Assembly (NCBI GenBank): GCA_937951695.1
Contig: CALFBL010000318.1
Coordinates: forward strand, 1 to 5,487
DNA length: 5,487 nucleotides
Origin: an uncultured Granulosicoccaceae bacterium
Lineage (GTDB): Bacteria > Pseudomonadota > Gammaproteobacteria > Granulosicoccales > Granulosicoccaceae
Direction: 5' to 3'
Positions 1-5,487 of this stretch are shown in pieces (positions within the stretch are counted from its first letter, which is position 1; every line of letters begins with the position of its first letter). Both the position numbers and the translations under genes were made by a program. The notes beneath the pieces were generated by a model. The model had not been told where the DNA came from. It made no database searches and saw only the letters and a program-made list of their open reading frames with translations.

Positions 1-653
1 CTGTGCGCTCGCATGGCGATCGCTTCCGCAGGATCGATCCAATCGACTGGCCAGGGGGCTAATTTACGCATTTCATTCACAAGAAAGGGATAGTGAGTAC
101 ACCCCAGTACCACGATATCAGTGTGCTGGCCCTTCGATTCAACAAAACACGGGCTGAGCTCGTGCCAAAGTTGTTGGTGATCGATTTCGCGGCAATGCAT
201 GTAATGCTCGGCCAAAGGTGCAAGGCCTGTACACGGCACCAGATTAATCTCTAAATGCGCTGCGTGCTCCTGCACAAGCTGTTGGGTGTAGCGCCGCTTG
301 ATGGTGCCGGGAGTGGCAATCACCGACACGAGCCCGGATACGGTGCGTTCCGCAGCGGGTTTAATCGCGGGCACAGTTCCCACGAAAGGAATATCAAACG
401 CTTTTCGCAGCGAAGGCATGATTAAGGTAGAAGCTGTATTGCAGGCAACAATCGCTAATTCAATATCGTGCAGCGCCATGTAATGGCTAAACAATCTTAT
501 TAACCGTTCAACCAAGGCCTCTTCTGGCCATTCGCCATAAGGGAAACCGCCATCATCGCCGATGTAAACAATTTGTTTGGTTGGCATGACCGCGCGAACC
601 TCACGCAAAATCGTTAAACCACCAACTCCAGAATCCACCACCAAAATGGCCAC
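1..653 (-). CDS. murI: Glutamate racemase, C-terminus cut by the left window edge
   Basis: This cytoplasmic enzyme interconverts L- and D-glutamate and supplies D-glutamate for peptidoglycan. The 217 visible residues carry the Asp/Glu racemase signatures. The N-terminal DSGVGG has Asp7 as the expected acid/base helper. The first catalytic cysteine is Cys71 in ACNTAST, and the second is Cys185 in GCTHYPF, followed by His187. FPYGEW (38-42) and TVPAIKPAAERT (93-104) fit the alphaproteobacterial type of MurI. Family members are usually about 260-285 residues, so roughly 45-65 residues lie outside the window. No ATG is available: the frame is closed by TGA at 725-723, and I chose GTG at 653 because it gives MAILVVDSGVGG, the usual family beginning. 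Its ribosome-binding site is poor. A longer N-terminus from a rare start codon between 720 and 654 cannot be excluded. The gene begins 64 nt after the oxidoreductase stop, with no terminator visible between them, so read-through from the sugar operon is possible. Confidence 0.95.
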   Translation of the reverse strand, partial: MAILVVDSGVGGLTILREVRAVMPTKQIVYIGDDGGFPYGEWPEEALVERLIRLFSHYMALHDIELAIVACNTASTLIMPSLRKAFDIPFVGTVPAIKPAAERTVSGLVSVIATPGTIKRRYTQQLVQEHAAHLEINLVPCTGLAPLAEHYMHCREIDHQQLWHELSPCFVESKGQHTDIVVLGCTHYPFLVNEMRKLAPWPVDWIDPAEAIAMRAH

Positions 654-717
654 GAACGACGCCCGCTGAAGAGTTTCCCAAACGGTAGCAGATATTGACG
701 GTGCATTGACGTGCCGA

Positions 718-1842
718 TTACTTCATGAGTGCTGTGGCCGCGTCGGCGTCGAGCGGTTCAGGTCGATCACAGCGCGTGCTCACGCGAACGGCCTGCCCGG
801 ATTCTCCCGCCGCAAGGATGGACGTCATAACATCCACTACGTGATGCGCGAATTCGGCCGAACACCGGTGGGGGCGACCGGCTTGTATTGCCATGGCCAT
901 GTCGGATAAACCGGCACCGCGATAGTTGGCTCGTTCATTGTCGTCCTGGTTGTTAACTGAAAACGGGTGATTCCAGTTTGGCAATGCCGCATTCTCACCT
1001 TTCGCGGTTAAGCGTACATCGCCACCGAAGAAATTCGGATCGGGCAAAAACACGCTGCCCATTTCACCGTACAGCTCCATATGTCCATGACTGTGCGACC
1101 AGACATCCCACGAGGTGATCAAGGTTATTTGCGCACCACTGACAAAGCGCAGCAAGGCGTGGATGGTGGTGGGTGTTTTTACCGGGATCACTTCGCCTTC
1201 TCGCGGGCCGTTGCCGATGGTTCGGGTTGTTGTGGGAGAATCACTCAATGCCATCACACTCTCAACCGGCCCGATTAACTGCACCAGGTTAGAGATGTAG
1301 TACGGACCGATATCCAGCACGGGGCCTGCACCGGGCAAAAAGAAAAAGTCCGGGTTCGGATGCCAGTCTTCCATGCCATGACCTTGCACCACAGCCGTGC
1401 CCGATAAAATCTTCCCGCACGCACCCTCATCGATTAAATGCCGCACCAACTGGTGCGAGCCCCCCAAAAACGTATCCGGGGCGGATCCTATGCGCAAACC
1501 CCTCGCCGCGGCGTGTTGCAACAAATCTTCGCCTTGCGCTTTACTCAACACGAACGGCTTTTCTGAATAGACGTGCTTTCCCGCATCGAGTATTTTCGAG
1601 GCTATTTCATAATGCGCGGCGGGGATGGTGAGATTGACAACGATATCGATGTCTTCGCGCACCAGGAGTTCATCGACTGCAACCGCATCGATTCCGAATT
1701 CATCGGCGCGAACTTTCGCCGCCGCCAAATCAATGTCAGCACAGGCGCGAACCTCTATACCCTTAAACAGAGGACCCAGCTGCATATACGCTGTTGAAAT
1801 ATTGCCGCAACCAATAATGCCGACGCCGAGTGTGTTTATCAT
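718..1842 (-). CDS. Gfo/Idh/MocA family NAD(P)-dependent oxidoreductase
   Basis: This is a 374-residue cytoplasmic dehydrogenase of the glucose-fructose oxidoreductase/inositol dehydrogenase/MocA family, whose members oxidise or reduce a hydroxyl or keto group on sugars, inositols and related compounds. The Rossmann fold starts at residue 5, with the dinucleotide-binding GIIGCGNIS at 8-16 and an acidic Asp36 at the end of strand 2, which suggests NAD(H) preference. EKP at 94-96 holds the usual catalytic lysine (Lys95). The C-terminal substrate domain begins near APDTFLGG (121-128) and contains GPVLDIGPYY (173-182). There Asp177 is kept, while the position often occupied by histidine in the D-x-G-x-H form is Tyr181; I believe this is normal for the APDTFLG subgroup. 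Length is typical. It starts at ATG 1842 after a weak AGTAGG, 50 nt downstream of the isomerase-like gene. That pairing and the upstream importer point to sugar catabolism; the substrate is not determined. Confidence 0.93.
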   Translation of the reverse strand: MINTLGVGIIGCGNISTAYMQLGPLFKGIEVRACADIDLAAAKVRADEFGIDAVAVDELLVREDIDIVVNLTIPAAHYEIASKILDAGKHVYSEKPFVLSKAQGEDLLQHAAARGLRIGSAPDTFLGGSHQLVRHLIDEGACGKILSGTAVVQGHGMEDWHPNPDFFFLPGAGPVLDIGPYYISNLVQLIGPVESVMALSDSPTTTRTIGNGPREGEVIPVKTPTTIHALLRFVSGAQITLITSWDVWSHSHGHMELYGEMGSVFLPDPNFFGGDVRLTAKGENAALPNWNHPFSVNNQDDNERANYRGAGLSDMAMAIQAGRPHRCSAEFAHHVVDVMTSILAAGESGQAVRVSTRCDRPEPLDADAATALMK

Positions 1843-1857
1843 GAGCGCAAGCCTACT

Positions 1858-1887
1858 CTAGTGGTAAGAATTGTATACATGGGTAGG
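1858..1887. promoter_or_regulatory. Palindrome TGTATACA in the isomerase-oxidoreductase gap (possible operator)
   Basis: The 50-nt gap between the isomerase-like stop and the oxidoreductase start contains the exact 8-bp palindrome TGTATACA near 1872-1879. Palindromes of the NTTGTATACAAN type are used as operators by some GntR-family regulators (FadR subfamily), which is the only reason to note it. A 5-bp CCTAC/GTAGG inverted repeat flanks it with a long loop, too weak and without a T-run to be a terminator. I see no convincing -35/-10 pair beside it. This is a tentative call based on symmetry alone. Confidence 0.2.
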
Positions 1888-1892
1888 TTGAC

Positions 1893-2639
1893 CTAGTAGC
1901 TGGAAAAGTTCGCGAAGCTAACGGATGCAAAACGTTGCACATCAGACGGATTGTCGTGTTCCATGATGGCGTGTGCATCAGGCGCAACCTGCCGAACACT
2001 GAACATTAACGATTTCCAATTGATAGTACCCTCTCCCACATCGGCCCATCCGTCCTCGTCTGTATTGTTCCCCGCCGGCGCAAGATCTTTAACATGCACG
2101 GCACTGATTCTCGACCCCCACGTCTCCACCCATTCAGCTGGATCCGCTTTCGCCACGGCTACCCAGGCTAAGTCAGCCTCCCACGAAACGTAGGGTGCTT
2201 CGGTCAATATCACATCCAATGGCACACTCCCATCGGGCAATGCCTCCAGTTCAAAATCGTGGTTATGCCAGGCAAGGCTGTAGCCTTCGCCATTCAGTTG
2301 TTCGTATAATTTATTCAATCGCTGGGCGATGGATTGATAGCCTTCGACATTTTTCGGACGATCTTCCTCGGCCAAATACGGCACCACCACGTCTGCGACA
2401 CCCAACGTCTTGGCGATTGACATCTGTGCTTCGAAATTGGATTCCAAATCCGACAAGGCAAAATGGCCCGATGGCATTCGAATGCCTACGTCATCCATCG
2501 CAGCTCGATAGGCAATAGGATCGGTATAAACGCCAGCAAAACCCTCTACCTCTGTATATCCAATGCCAGCAAGTGTTTTTAAAAACTCATGCTGCCCGGG
2601 CAAACTTCTCGCAGAATACAATTGAAACGACACATTCAT
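1893..2639 (-). CDS. Sugar phosphate isomerase/epimerase-like TIM-barrel protein
   Basis: This is a 248-residue protein of the xylose isomerase-like TIM-barrel superfamily (AP endonuclease family 2 fold), probably a divalent-metal-dependent enzyme acting on a sugar or keto-sugar in the cytoplasm. It opens with FQLYSARS (5-12), the usual beginning of these proteins, which supports ATG 2639. Likely metal or substrate residues sit in the expected strands: SGHF (His60), WHNHDFE (124-130), WEADLAWV (153-160, Glu154 and Asp156), VHVKDL (181-186, His182 and Asp185), VGEGTINW (201-208) and IMEHDN (225-230, Glu227). At 248 residues it is slightly shorter than many relatives (260-290). The name sugar phosphate isomerase is a family label: members include epimerases, isomerases and enzymes that cleave 3-keto-glycosides by elimination. 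It is preceded by a 90-nt gap filled by a heptamer repeat, and its best Shine-Dalgarno candidate (AAAGAG, 8 nt before ATG) overlaps a degenerate copy of that repeat. Confidence 0.9.
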   Translation of the reverse strand: MNVSFQLYSARSLPGQHEFLKTLAGIGYTEVEGFAGVYTDPIAYRAAMDDVGIRMPSGHFALSDLESNFEAQMSIAKTLGVADVVVPYLAEEDRPKNVEGYQSIAQRLNKLYEQLNGEGYSLAWHNHDFELEALPDGSVPLDVILTEAPYVSWEADLAWVAVAKADPAEWVETWGSRISAVHVKDLAPAGNNTDEDGWADVGEGTINWKSLMFSVRQVAPDAHAIMEHDNPSDVQRFASVSFANFSSY

Positions 2640-2643
2640 TAAC

Positions 2644-2722
2644 TTTGCTCTTTGTGCTTTGTGCTTTGTGCTTTGTGCTTTGTGCTTTGTGCTTTGTGCT
2701 TTGTGCTTTGTGCTTTGTGCTT
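2644..2722. repeat. Heptanucleotide tandem repeat, ten perfect TTTGTGC copies
   Basis: Ten exact copies of TTTGTGC run from 2651 to 2720 with no mismatch. A degenerate copy (TTTGCTC, 2644-2650) lies on the isomerase side and two further matching bases (2721-2722) on the other. In the transcript the unit reads GCACAAA, which is A-rich and unlikely to fold. The array lies entirely between the stop of the ABC ATPase gene (2730) and the start of the isomerase-like gene (2639), covering about 80 of the 90 intergenic bases. Perfect identity of the units implies recent expansion by slipped-strand mispairing and probable copy-number variation among strains. Because the array ends about 11 nt before the ATG, changes in length would alter the sequence upstream of the ribosome-binding site, not either coding frame. 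Confidence 0.97.
2647..2653 (-). promoter_or_regulatory. Weak Shine-Dalgarno candidate for the isomerase-like gene
   Basis: The transcript reads AAAGAG followed by eight bases and the ATG at 2639. This is the only purine-rich SD-like stretch near that start. The GAG comes from the single degenerate repeat unit (GAGCAAA instead of GCACAAA); the perfect units contain no SD-like core. It is a partial match to AAGGAG, so weak initiation or dependence on coupling to the upstream gene is possible. Confidence 0.4.
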
Positions 2723-2729
2723 CAGTTTG

Positions 2730-3812
2730 CTATACGCGCACTTCATTGTCGACATCAAACAGCGATGCCCGTGCGACATTAAAACCCACGGTAACCGTAT
2801 CACCGTGTTTCATATCGGTTTGACCTTCAATTCGAAACCGGAATGGCTCGCCCGCCAGTGTTGTCCAAACCAAAGTATCTGAACCCATGGGCTCAACGAT
2901 ATCCACCACCACTTGCGCATTAAAATCACAGCTCTTCGCCTGCTCAGCAACACAGACGTGTTCTGGCCGGATACCGAACCAGGCACCACCGCTGTATTGG
3001 GCCTTGAAATCATAACCAACAAGATCAACAGTTTTCTCGCCCAGTGTGAATGCGTTATTGGTGATGTCTCCGCGAAAAAAATTCATCGACGGTGAACCAA
3101 TGAAATCGGCGACGTATTTATTGCACGGTTTTGAATAGATGGTGTTTGGATCGGCTAGTTGCTGCATCACGCCATCTTTCATGATGGCGATGCGATCAGC
3201 CAGAGTCATCGCTTCTACCTGATCGTGTGTTACGTAGATCATGGTGTTGCCCAGTTGTTGATGCAACCGTTTTAGTTCCACGCGCAAATCCGTTCTTAAT
3301 TTCGCATCCAGATTGGACAAAGGCTCGTCGAATAAGAAAACATCCACGTCTCTTACCAACGCACGGCCTATAGCGACACGCTGGCGTTGTCCACCGGACA
3401 AAGCCGCAGGCTTACGTTTCAATAAAGGCTCAATCTGCAGCACTTCGGCCGCCCGCGCCACTCGCTCTTTAATCTCTGCCTTGGCCATGCGCTGGTTTTT
3501 TAGTCCGAACGATAGATTACCCTTCACCGTCATTTGCGGGTACAACGCATAACTTTGAAACACCATGCCGATACCGCGCTCACTGGGCTGAGCCCAGGTA
3601 ACGTTCTTACCCTGAATGAATATTTGCCCTTCCGTGACGTCTAACAACCCTGCAATGCAGTTCAGCAACGTGGATTTCCCGCAGCCCGATGAGCCAAGCA
3701 GTACCAGAAACTCGCCTTGATAGATATCCAGATTCAATCGGTTCAGCACATTGACCGAACCGAACGATAACCCGAGGTCTCTGATTGCGACAGAGGTTTT
3801 TTGCGTATTCAT
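2730..3812 (-). CDS. Carbohydrate ABC importer ATP-binding protein, MalK/UgpC type
   Basis: This is the 360-residue ATPase subunit of the importer; it dimerises on the cytoplasmic face and drives transport through the two permeases. All nucleotide-binding motifs are intact: Walker A GSSGCGKST (40-48), Q-loop Gln86 in VFQSYALYP, signature LSGGQRQ (138-144), Walker B VFLFDEP (158-164), D-loop SNLD (166-169) and switch His196 in YVTHDQ. The region after about 235 is the OB/TOBE-type regulatory domain of the CUT1 subfamily, with GIRPEH at 280-285. Length fits the family (about 350-370). The ATG at 3812 is 9 nt after the permease stop; the nearest SD-like sequence is AAAGGG at 3830-3825, rather distant, so translational coupling is likely. 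The stop is TAG at 2732-2730, followed by the heptamer repeat. Such ATPases can serve more than one permease pair, so the motifs do not identify the sugar. GtsD, the glucose importer ATPase, is the likely counterpart judging by the permeases. Confidence 0.97.
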   Translation of the reverse strand: MNTQKTSVAIRDLGLSFGSVNVLNRLNLDIYQGEFLVLLGSSGCGKSTLLNCIAGLLDVTEGQIFIQGKNVTWAQPSERGIGMVFQSYALYPQMTVKGNLSFGLKNQRMAKAEIKERVARAAEVLQIEPLLKRKPAALSGGQRQRVAIGRALVRDVDVFLFDEPLSNLDAKLRTDLRVELKRLHQQLGNTMIYVTHDQVEAMTLADRIAIMKDGVMQQLADPNTIYSKPCNKYVADFIGSPSMNFFRGDITNNAFTLGEKTVDLVGYDFKAQYSGGAWFGIRPEHVCVAEQAKSCDFNAQVVVDIVEPMGSDTLVWTTLAGEPFRFRIEGQTDMKHGDTVTVGFNVARASLFDVDNEVRV

Positions 3813-3821
3813 AGCTACGAG

Positions 3822-4718
3822 TTACCCTTTGACAGCGCCGGCAGCGATCCCGCGGACAAACAATTTCCCGGAGACGAAATATAAGATTAGTGGGACAGCT
3901 CCGGTGAGAAGGGTGGCGGCCATATTCACGTTGTACTCTTTGATTCCCTGCACCGAATTAACAATATTGTTTAACTGCACCGTCATCGGATAGGTATCGG
4001 GCTTGGTGTAGATCACGCCGAACAGAAAGTCATTCCAGATACCAGTGACTTGCAATATCAGCGCTACTACAAAAATTGGTAACGACATCGGCACCATGAT
4101 TTTAAAGTATATGGTCCAGAACCCGGCGCCATCGACCCGCGCGGCTTTATGCAAATCTTCCGGGATAGAGGCAAAGTAATTTCGAAACAGCAGCGTCAGT
4201 ATCGGCATCCCAAACACGGTGTGCACGAGCACCAAGCCCCAGATTGAACCCATTAGCTTGAGTTCTCTCAGGATAATCACGAGAGGGTACAGCATAGTCT
4301 GGTACGGAATGAAGGCACCAATAATCAATATACCGAAGAAAAGTTCAGAGCCCTTGAAGCGCCACCTTGCCAAGGCGTAGCCATTGACGGAAGCGATGAC
4401 GATGGACAGCACACAAGAGGGAATCAAAATTCTCACCGAATTCCAAAAACCGCGGCTCAGCCCATCGCAGTTTATGCCGGTACAGGCTTGCGACCACGCT
4501 TTGACCCACGGTTGATACGTGATCTCCATCGGCGGTGCAAAAATGTTTCCCATACGTATTTCGGGCATACCCTTCAGGGAGGTCACCACCATCACGTACA
4601 GCGGCAATAGGTAGTACATCGAGACGATAATCAAGGTGCCATACAACATGATGTTGGTTCTGCAGAGCACCTTCTTGGGTTTTGGGCCAGAAGGCTCTGC
4701 GAGATGGGTATCAGACAC
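3822..4718 (-). CDS. Carbohydrate ABC importer inner-membrane permease, MalG/GtsC type
   Basis: This is the second permease of a CUT1 sugar importer, 298 residues from the start chosen here. About six hydrophobic segments are visible, near 24-46, 94-116, 126-150, 157-179, 212-235 and 266-288. Between the fourth and fifth lies the EAA loop that docks on the ATPase: KAARVDGAG with the closing IMVPMSLP, roughly 191-214. The periplasmic stretch CTGINCDGLSRGFWNSV and the end GKLFVRGIAAGAVKG resemble glucose-type GtsC permeases as I remember them. The start is GTG at 4718, because an optimal GGAGGT (4731-4726) sits 7 nt before it. The longer frame from TTG at 4733 would put that SD inside the coding sequence. 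The GTG overlaps the end of the preceding permease by 8 nt (GTGTCTGA), which implies translational coupling and balanced synthesis of the two subunits. Confidence 0.95.
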   Translation of the reverse strand: MSDTHLAEPSGPKPKKVLCRTNIMLYGTLIIVSMYYLLPLYVMVVTSLKGMPEIRMGNIFAPPMEITYQPWVKAWSQACTGINCDGLSRGFWNSVRILIPSCVLSIVIASVNGYALARWRFKGSELFFGILIIGAFIPYQTMLYPLVIILRELKLMGSIWGLVLVHTVFGMPILTLLFRNYFASIPEDLHKAARVDGAGFWTIYFKIMVPMSLPIFVVALILQVTGIWNDFLFGVIYTKPDTYPMTVQLNNIVNSVQGIKEYNVNMAATLLTGAVPLILYFVSGKLFVRGIAAGAVKG

Positions 4719-5487
4719 GTTTCTTACCTCCAAATTCGAGGTAAGCCCACGGAATCAGAATAATGGCAACGGACACCAACATCATGCTTGACGCGGCAAA
4801 CCCCTGCCCGAGATTCTGCGCACGAAACATGTAATTAATAACGTACTTTGCCGGCACTTCGGAGGCTATCCCCGGGCCACCGTTGGTAAGGGCGACGACC
4901 AGATCGTAGAGTTTTATGATGGAGCTTGCGATAATCACCAGGGCGGTTACAAACACCGGCTTCATCATGGGTATCACCACCCGCAAATAGGTTTTTACGG
5001 TGCCTATGCCGTCAACTCGCGCGGCTTTCCAGATATCTTCATCGATGCCACGTAAACCCGCCAGCATGATCACCATGACAAGTCCTGTTCCTTGCCACAA
5101 CCCAGCAATAAGAACACCGAACATGACGTTGTCTCTGTCGTTCAGCGGATTAAAATCAAAGCTCTCCCAACCCATGCCCTGCACAACGTGCTCTATGCCT
5201 AAATCGGGGTTCAGCAACCATTGCCAGGCTACGCCTGTCACAATAAAACTCAAGGCAAACGGATACAGGAAGATCGTTCTGAATATATTTTCACCGCGGA
5301 TTTTTCTATCCAGCAATGCCGCGAGGCAGAACCCCATCACCATGGCAAAGATCAGGAAAAAAATTCCGTAGAGCGCCAAATTTTCAATCGACACCATCCA
5401 GCGTCTGGCACCCCACAGCCGTTCATATTGATCCAGGCCCACAAAATTCAATCGGGGAAGCAACTTGGAATCGGTAAAAGAGTAAAT
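4711..5487 (-). CDS. Carbohydrate ABC importer inner-membrane permease, MalF/GtsB type, N-terminus cut by the right window edge
   Basis: This is the first permease of the importer. The frame is open to the edge: codons before the TTG at 5463 read IYSFTDSK, leading into LLPRLNFVGLDQYERLW, a family-typical segment just after the first membrane helix. The TTG is therefore internal, and the true start lies outside. The 258 visible residues hold about five hydrophobic segments, near 37-58, 70-91, 120-145, 173-195 and 230-251. The ATPase-docking EAA loop is at 149-177 (DEDIWKAARVDG through VVIPMMKP). The segments GLRGIDEDIWKAARVDG and NGGPGIASEVPAKYVI are strongly reminiscent of GtsB of glucose/mannose-type importers, an assignment made from memory. 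Some 30-45 residues, including the first helix, are missing. TGA at 4713-4711 overlaps the GTG start of the next permease. The solute-binding protein gene normally precedes this one. Confidence 0.95.
   Translation of the reverse strand: MYSFTDSKLLPRLNFVGLDQYERLWGARRWMVSIENLALYGIFFLIFAMVMGFCLAALLDRKIRGENIFRTIFLYPFALSFIVTGVAWQWLLNPDLGIEHVVQGMGWESFDFNPLNDRDNVMFGVLIAGLWQGTGLVMVIMLAGLRGIDEDIWKAARVDGIGTVKTYLRVVIPMMKPVFVTALVIIASSIIKLYDLVVALTNGGPGIASEVPAKYVINYMFRAQNLGQGFAASSMMLVSVAIILIPWAYLEFGGKKRV
4726..4731 (-). promoter_or_regulatory. Strong Shine-Dalgarno GGAGGT that fixes the second permease start
   Basis: GGAGGT lies inside the last codons of the upstream permease and 7 nt before GTG 4718. It is the best ribosome-binding site in the window and decides the start in favour of GTG over the in-frame TTG at 4733, which overlaps the motif. 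Confidence 0.85.

Noticed and set aside
654..717. Possible terminator after the oxidoreductase gene
   Set aside because: Only a 4-bp GTTT/AAAC stem with a 3-nt loop is visible, with no T-run after it in the direction of transcription.
2640..2729. Array as a CRISPR or a set of regulator binding sites
   Set aside because: Units are 7 bp, directly abutting, without spacers and without inverted symmetry. This is a microsatellite-like tandem repeat.
2573..2882. Plus-strand open frames with a Cys/Phe/Val/Leu-rich periodic peptide that looks like a membrane or repeat protein
   Set aside because: The periodic peptide is simply the translation of the TTTGTGC array, which has no stop in any frame. 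The flanks are antisense to two well-supported genes and no ribosome-binding site precedes the starts.
5000..5371. 123-codon plus-strand open frame
   Set aside because: It is antisense to the first permease, whose motifs and membrane segments are clear. The Ser/Pro/Met-rich product has no recognisable domain.
5461..5463. TTG 5463 as the start of the first permease
   Set aside because: The frame stays open to the window edge and the upstream codons (IYSFTDSK) match what precedes this segment in the family, so the gene begins outside the window.

Overview
The window is a compact bacterial operon segment. All six genes lie on the minus strand, so transcription runs from the right edge to the left. 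Proteobacterial origin is suggested by the glutamate racemase, which resembles the alphaproteobacterial type (DDGGFPYGEW, FVGTVPAIKPAAERT, LAPWPVDWIDPAEAIA), and by transporter permeases that look like the glucose-type GtsB/GtsC pair. Base composition is near 50% GC by eye. I cannot place the organism below phylum, and a gammaproteobacterium with the same racemase type is equally possible.

In transcription order, the right half (5487 to 2730) is a carbohydrate ABC importer of the CUT1 type. It has a first permease cut by the right window edge, a second permease that overlaps it by 8 nt, and a MalK/UgpC-type ATPase 9 nt further on. The solute-binding protein expected with these genes is not in the window and probably lies beyond the right edge. 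Next comes a 90-nt gap (2640-2729) that is mostly a perfect tandem repeat: ten copies of the 7-mer TTTGTGC (GCACAAA in the transcript), ending just before the next start codon. Then follow a TIM-barrel sugar phosphate isomerase/epimerase-like protein (1893-2639) and a Gfo/Idh/MocA NAD(P)-dependent oxidoreductase (718-1842), 50 nt apart. The left end holds most of glutamate racemase murI (1-653), which runs off the left edge.

Read together, the importer brings in a sugar or small glycoside, and the oxidoreductase and isomerase-like enzyme probably process it. Such pairs are known in pathways that go through 3-keto sugars, but the substrate here cannot be read from sequence. murI belongs to peptidoglycan synthesis and is probably a co-directional housekeeping neighbour rather than part of the sugar pathway.

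The least ordinary element is the heptanucleotide array directly upstream of the isomerase gene. The rest is a recognisable sugar uptake and catabolism locus. I see no RNA genes, insertion sequences, CRISPR arrays or clear terminators, and no gene-free stretch longer than 300 bases.
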